From positions 1-8,272 of the forward strand of contig CALLVJ010000369.1 of NCBI GenBank assembly GCA_938010625.1: a stretch of DNA of 8,272 nucleotides, read 5' to 3'. Origin of the DNA: an uncultured Stomatobaculum sp. Lineage in GTDB: Bacteria > Bacillota > Clostridia > Lachnospirales > Lachnospiraceae. The notes beneath the pieces were generated by a model, which saw only the letters and a list, made by a program, of their open reading frames with translations, searched no databases and was not told where the DNA came from. The translations under genes and the position numbers were made by a program. Every line of letters starts with the position of its first letter. Position 1 is the first letter of the stretch. Below are positions 6,505 through 8,272 of this stretch, in pieces.

Positions 6505-7377
6505 TCAGAATCCTCTGCCGCCGCCGCCGTGCGTGGTGCCGCTCGAGCTCGTGTGGGTTGAACTGCTGCCGTGCGGCCCGCTGCTTCCCCCGCCACCGGA
6601 ACTGCTGCTGCGGTATATCCGCCGCCGCACACGGCTCTGGTCGAGCAGTTGGTCGCCGATCTTGCCGAAGTGGAACGCTACCCCGCTCATCGCCATAATG
6701 CCGGAGACCGTAGAGGCGCGACGAGACGCGCTGTCCTGCATCTTATAGCTTCGCTTGACACCTGTCACAGCGCCGAGCGCTGCGAGCAGCGAGGCCACAA
6801 AGGAGCCCAGCGCCGCGAGCGGCGTGAGATGCTTCTTTTTGGTCCAGACGCCGCTCTCTGCGTCATAGCTCCAGCCTTTTCGCCCCGCTCTCCGGTAGGA
6901 GTCCTGAATGCCGGAGAGCACCTGTTTCGCACTCTCTGCATAGTTGCCGCTCTTGACGCCCGGAGTGCCGAGGTCTAGGAGCTTCTCGATCTCGCTGTCC
7001 GAGAGAAGCTGAATGCCGCCGCCCGCCGTGCTGACGTGAATGCGACGGTTGTCCATGTCAATTAGATAGAGTACGCCGGACTTCTTCTCGCCGTAGCCAT
7101 AGCCCCCCCGGTCATAAAAATCATCCGCATAGGCCTCGGTACTCTTGCCGTCTGCCTCATTGGTCGTCACGACCACGAGATCCAGCTTCATCTTTTCCCG
7201 TTCCTGCGCAATCTGCTGCTCGAGCGCCTGCTTCTCCTCCGCGGAAAAAAGATTTGCCTGGTCAAAGACCCGCGTCTCTATGGCACAGACCTTTGCCGGG
7301 CTCACCGCTGCCAGGAAAAGAAACAGCCAGGAAAGCAGCACGCACAGCAAAGTACTTCGTATTGTTTTTTCTCTCAT
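6505..7377 (-). CDS. TPM-domain (TLP18.3/Psb32/YgcG-like) membrane protein
   Basis: This 290-residue protein begins with a signal peptide or anchor (MREKTIRSTLLCVLLSWLFLF, possible cleavage after A32 in KVCA|IETR). A TPM domain follows at about 35-165, recognised by VFDQANLFSAEEKQALEQQI, LDLVVVTTNEADGKSTEAYADDFYDRGGYG, SGVLYLIDMDNRRIHVSTAGGGI and LLDLGTPGVKSGNYAESAKQVL. A second hydrophobic segment lies at about 186-206. The protein ends in a low-complexity Ser/Gly/His tail (257-290) closing with GGGGRGF. The TPM domain would face the outside of the membrane. Plant TPM proteins act in photosystem II repair and one has reported phosphatase activity; the bacterial role is unclear. The start is supported by AGGAGG overlapping the stop of the preceding gene, with a 4-nt spacer. 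The 9-nt gap to the zinc-ribbon membrane gene suggests the two products work together. Domain call is strong; function is open. Confidence 0.85.
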   Translation of the reverse strand: MREKTIRSTLLCVLLSWLFLFLAAVSPAKVCAIETRVFDQANLFSAEEKQALEQQIAQEREKMKLDLVVVTTNEADGKSTEAYADDFYDRGGYGYGEKKSGVLYLIDMDNRRIHVSTAGGGIQLLSDSEIEKLLDLGTPGVKSGNYAESAKQVLSGIQDSYRRAGRKGWSYDAESGVWTKKKHLTPLAALGSFVASLLAALGAVTGVKRSYKMQDSASRRASTVSGIMAMSGVAFHFGKIGDQLLDQSRVRRRIYRSSSSGGGGSSGPHGSSSTHTSSSGTTHGGGGRGF

Positions 7378-7381
7378 GCCG

Positions 7382-7389
7382 CCTCCTCA
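7382..7389 (-). promoter_or_regulatory. Ribosome binding site overlapping the upstream stop codon
   Basis: On the minus strand the zinc-ribbon gene stop TGA (7389-7387) merges into AGGAGG (7387-7382), reading TGAGGAGG, four bases before the TPM gene ATG (7377-7375). A ribosome ending on the first gene is thus placed on the start of the second, which indicates coupled translation. The spacer is shorter than usual, which fits reliance on coupling. Confidence 0.75.
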
Positions 7390-8272
7390 GGAAATAAAGT
7401 ACATCAGTGCGAGCAGCACGGCAAACAGCGGGATGAAAATACGCAGGAAATAGCAGAACAGCTTGCCATTGTCCACCGGCAATTCACCAACCACCTTGCC
7501 ACTCTGTCCGTTCAGCGAAAAATAATAGAGTTTCGAGGAGCCCGGCGCGCGATACGTCATGGTCCATACCGGCATCAGCGCGTATTCAAGCTGCTCGTGA
7601 TCGAGGCGGATGTTGTCGGGACTGACTGGCAGTCCCTGATATACCGAGACCGAACTCCGAAGGCTCGCGAGTGCATATTGCTCAACTTCCTGCCGGGTCT
7701 CCGCCTGAATCGAGGCGCTCTCCATATCCCGCCGCTCCGCGACAAAACCGGAGAGGTAACTCGGTGAAAACGGTTTCAGTTCTTCTGTGGCAAACGGCTG
7801 CACGCTCTCAGCGAGCACACGGTTCGCCTTTTTCAGCGCATTTCGCGCGACTTTCTGTACGGGCAAATCGCCGTTCCGCTCAATCTGATACTTGCTAGTC
7901 ACAATTTCCTCAATGTCGCCGCGCTCGTGGCGCTCCACGCGCGTGCCGACGCCGGAGAGACTCGAATGCGCCTCACAGCTGTAGAGCAGGTAGGGAAAAT
8001 AGACACCTGTAAATTTCTCAATCTGCTTCTCGTCATAGAAGGCGCGCGGCACAAATTTTTTCTTTTTGATCCAGTCCTGGAAAATACCAAGCGCTTTTTT
8101 CCGGTCAATTTCAAAAGGAAGCACATACTGCGGCGCCTCCGCGCCAGAGAGACGCCCGACCAGAACCACAGGATTGTGGCAGAAATAGCAAAATGTCGCC
8201 GCCGTGCTCTCTTCTGTCTCAATCTCAGCGCCGCAATTCGGGCAGTTATATTGAACCAATTCTTCGCGCGCA
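7387..8272 (-). CDS. Zinc-ribbon membrane protein (TFIIB-type zinc ribbon family), N-terminus cut by right edge
   Basis: At least 294 residues are visible. The first possible start in the window is TTG at 8259-8257, but the frame stays open to the edge and reads A-R-E-E-L before VQYNCPNCG. Relatives in Clostridia usually have another zinc-ribbon segment before this one, so the true start probably lies outside. Counting from the TTG codon, C6/C9 and C24/C27 form a CPxCG...CxxC zinc ribbon (YNCPNCGAEI, ATFCYFCHNPVVL). A soluble region follows, with VLPFEIDRKKALGIFQDWIKKKKFVPRAF and YFPYLLYSC typical of the family. One C-terminal transmembrane segment lies at about 268-290 (FLRIFIPLFAVLLALMYFI). 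This predicts a tail-anchored protein with its zinc ribbon in the cytosol. Layout and neighbour resemble B. subtilis YdjG, beside YdjH. No enzymatic motif is visible. The family is reasonably sure; the function is not known. Confidence 0.8.
   Translation of the reverse strand, partial: AREELVQYNCPNCGAEIETEESTAATFCYFCHNPVVLVGRLSGAEAPQYVLPFEIDRKKALGIFQDWIKKKKFVPRAFYDEKQIEKFTGVYFPYLLYSCEAHSSLSGVGTRVERHERGDIEEIVTSKYQIERNGDLPVQKVARNALKKANRVLAESVQPFATEELKPFSPSYLSGFVAERRDMESASIQAETRQEVEQYALASLRSSVSVYQGLPVSPDNIRLDHEQLEYALMPVWTMTYRAPGSSKLYYFSLNGQSGKVVGELPVDNGKLFCYFLRIFIPLFAVLLALMYFIS

Noticed and set aside
8257..8259. TTG as the true start of the zinc-ribbon gene
   Set aside because: The frame remains open to the window edge, no clear ribosome site precedes the TTG, and relatives carry more N-terminal sequence.

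Overview
The window reads as two blocks that do not look like the same genome. The left block (1 to about 3740) has intermediate GC and AT-leaning codon choice. It carries a SecA body with a long CPR-type insertion and no C-terminal zinc motif, directly coupled to an M16 zinc peptidase. This looks most like Saccharibacteria (TM7) or a related Patescibacteria/CPR lineage. The right block (about 3740 to 8272) is GC-rich with G/C-ending codons. It carries a long-form hibernation factor, threonine synthase, a TPM-domain protein and a zinc-ribbon membrane protein, a set that looks like Clostridia, probably Lachnospiraceae. Both assignments come from recognising protein features by eye, not from a search.

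Layout: 1-95 (+) is the C-terminal tail of an unidentified gene, followed by a bidirectional hairpin terminator (97-134). On the minus strand, secA (4075-1427) is followed without a gap by an M16 peptidase gene (1426-149). A 255-bp divergent intergenic region (4076-4330) holds one promoter candidate facing each way. hpf (4331-4861, +) then converges on thrC, with a perfect 34-nt palindromic terminator between them. The minus-strand run of a zinc-ribbon membrane protein (entering from the right edge), a TPM-domain protein and thrC has gaps of 9 and 27 nt and is probably one transcript.

Functionally, SecA is the ATPase motor of protein export and the coupled peptidase may act on peptides or exported proteins. 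Long HPF pairs ribosomes into inactive 100S dimers. ThrC makes the last step of threonine synthesis. The zinc-ribbon/TPM pair resembles the YdjG/YdjH type of envelope-associated proteins of Firmicutes, whose roles are poorly known.

The most notable observation lies inside secA. The first ~105 codons are GC3-rich and Clostridia-like (FGTHSQRELK start), and the rest is AT-leaning and CPR-like. The switch falls at the Walker A region, near 3715-3763. Together with the unusual divergent hpf/secA arrangement, this suggests an in-frame chimera. An assembly or amplification artefact joining an episymbiont and a bacterium from the same community is the simplest reading; real recombination is the interesting alternative. 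I found no clear new defence, mobile or RNA system.
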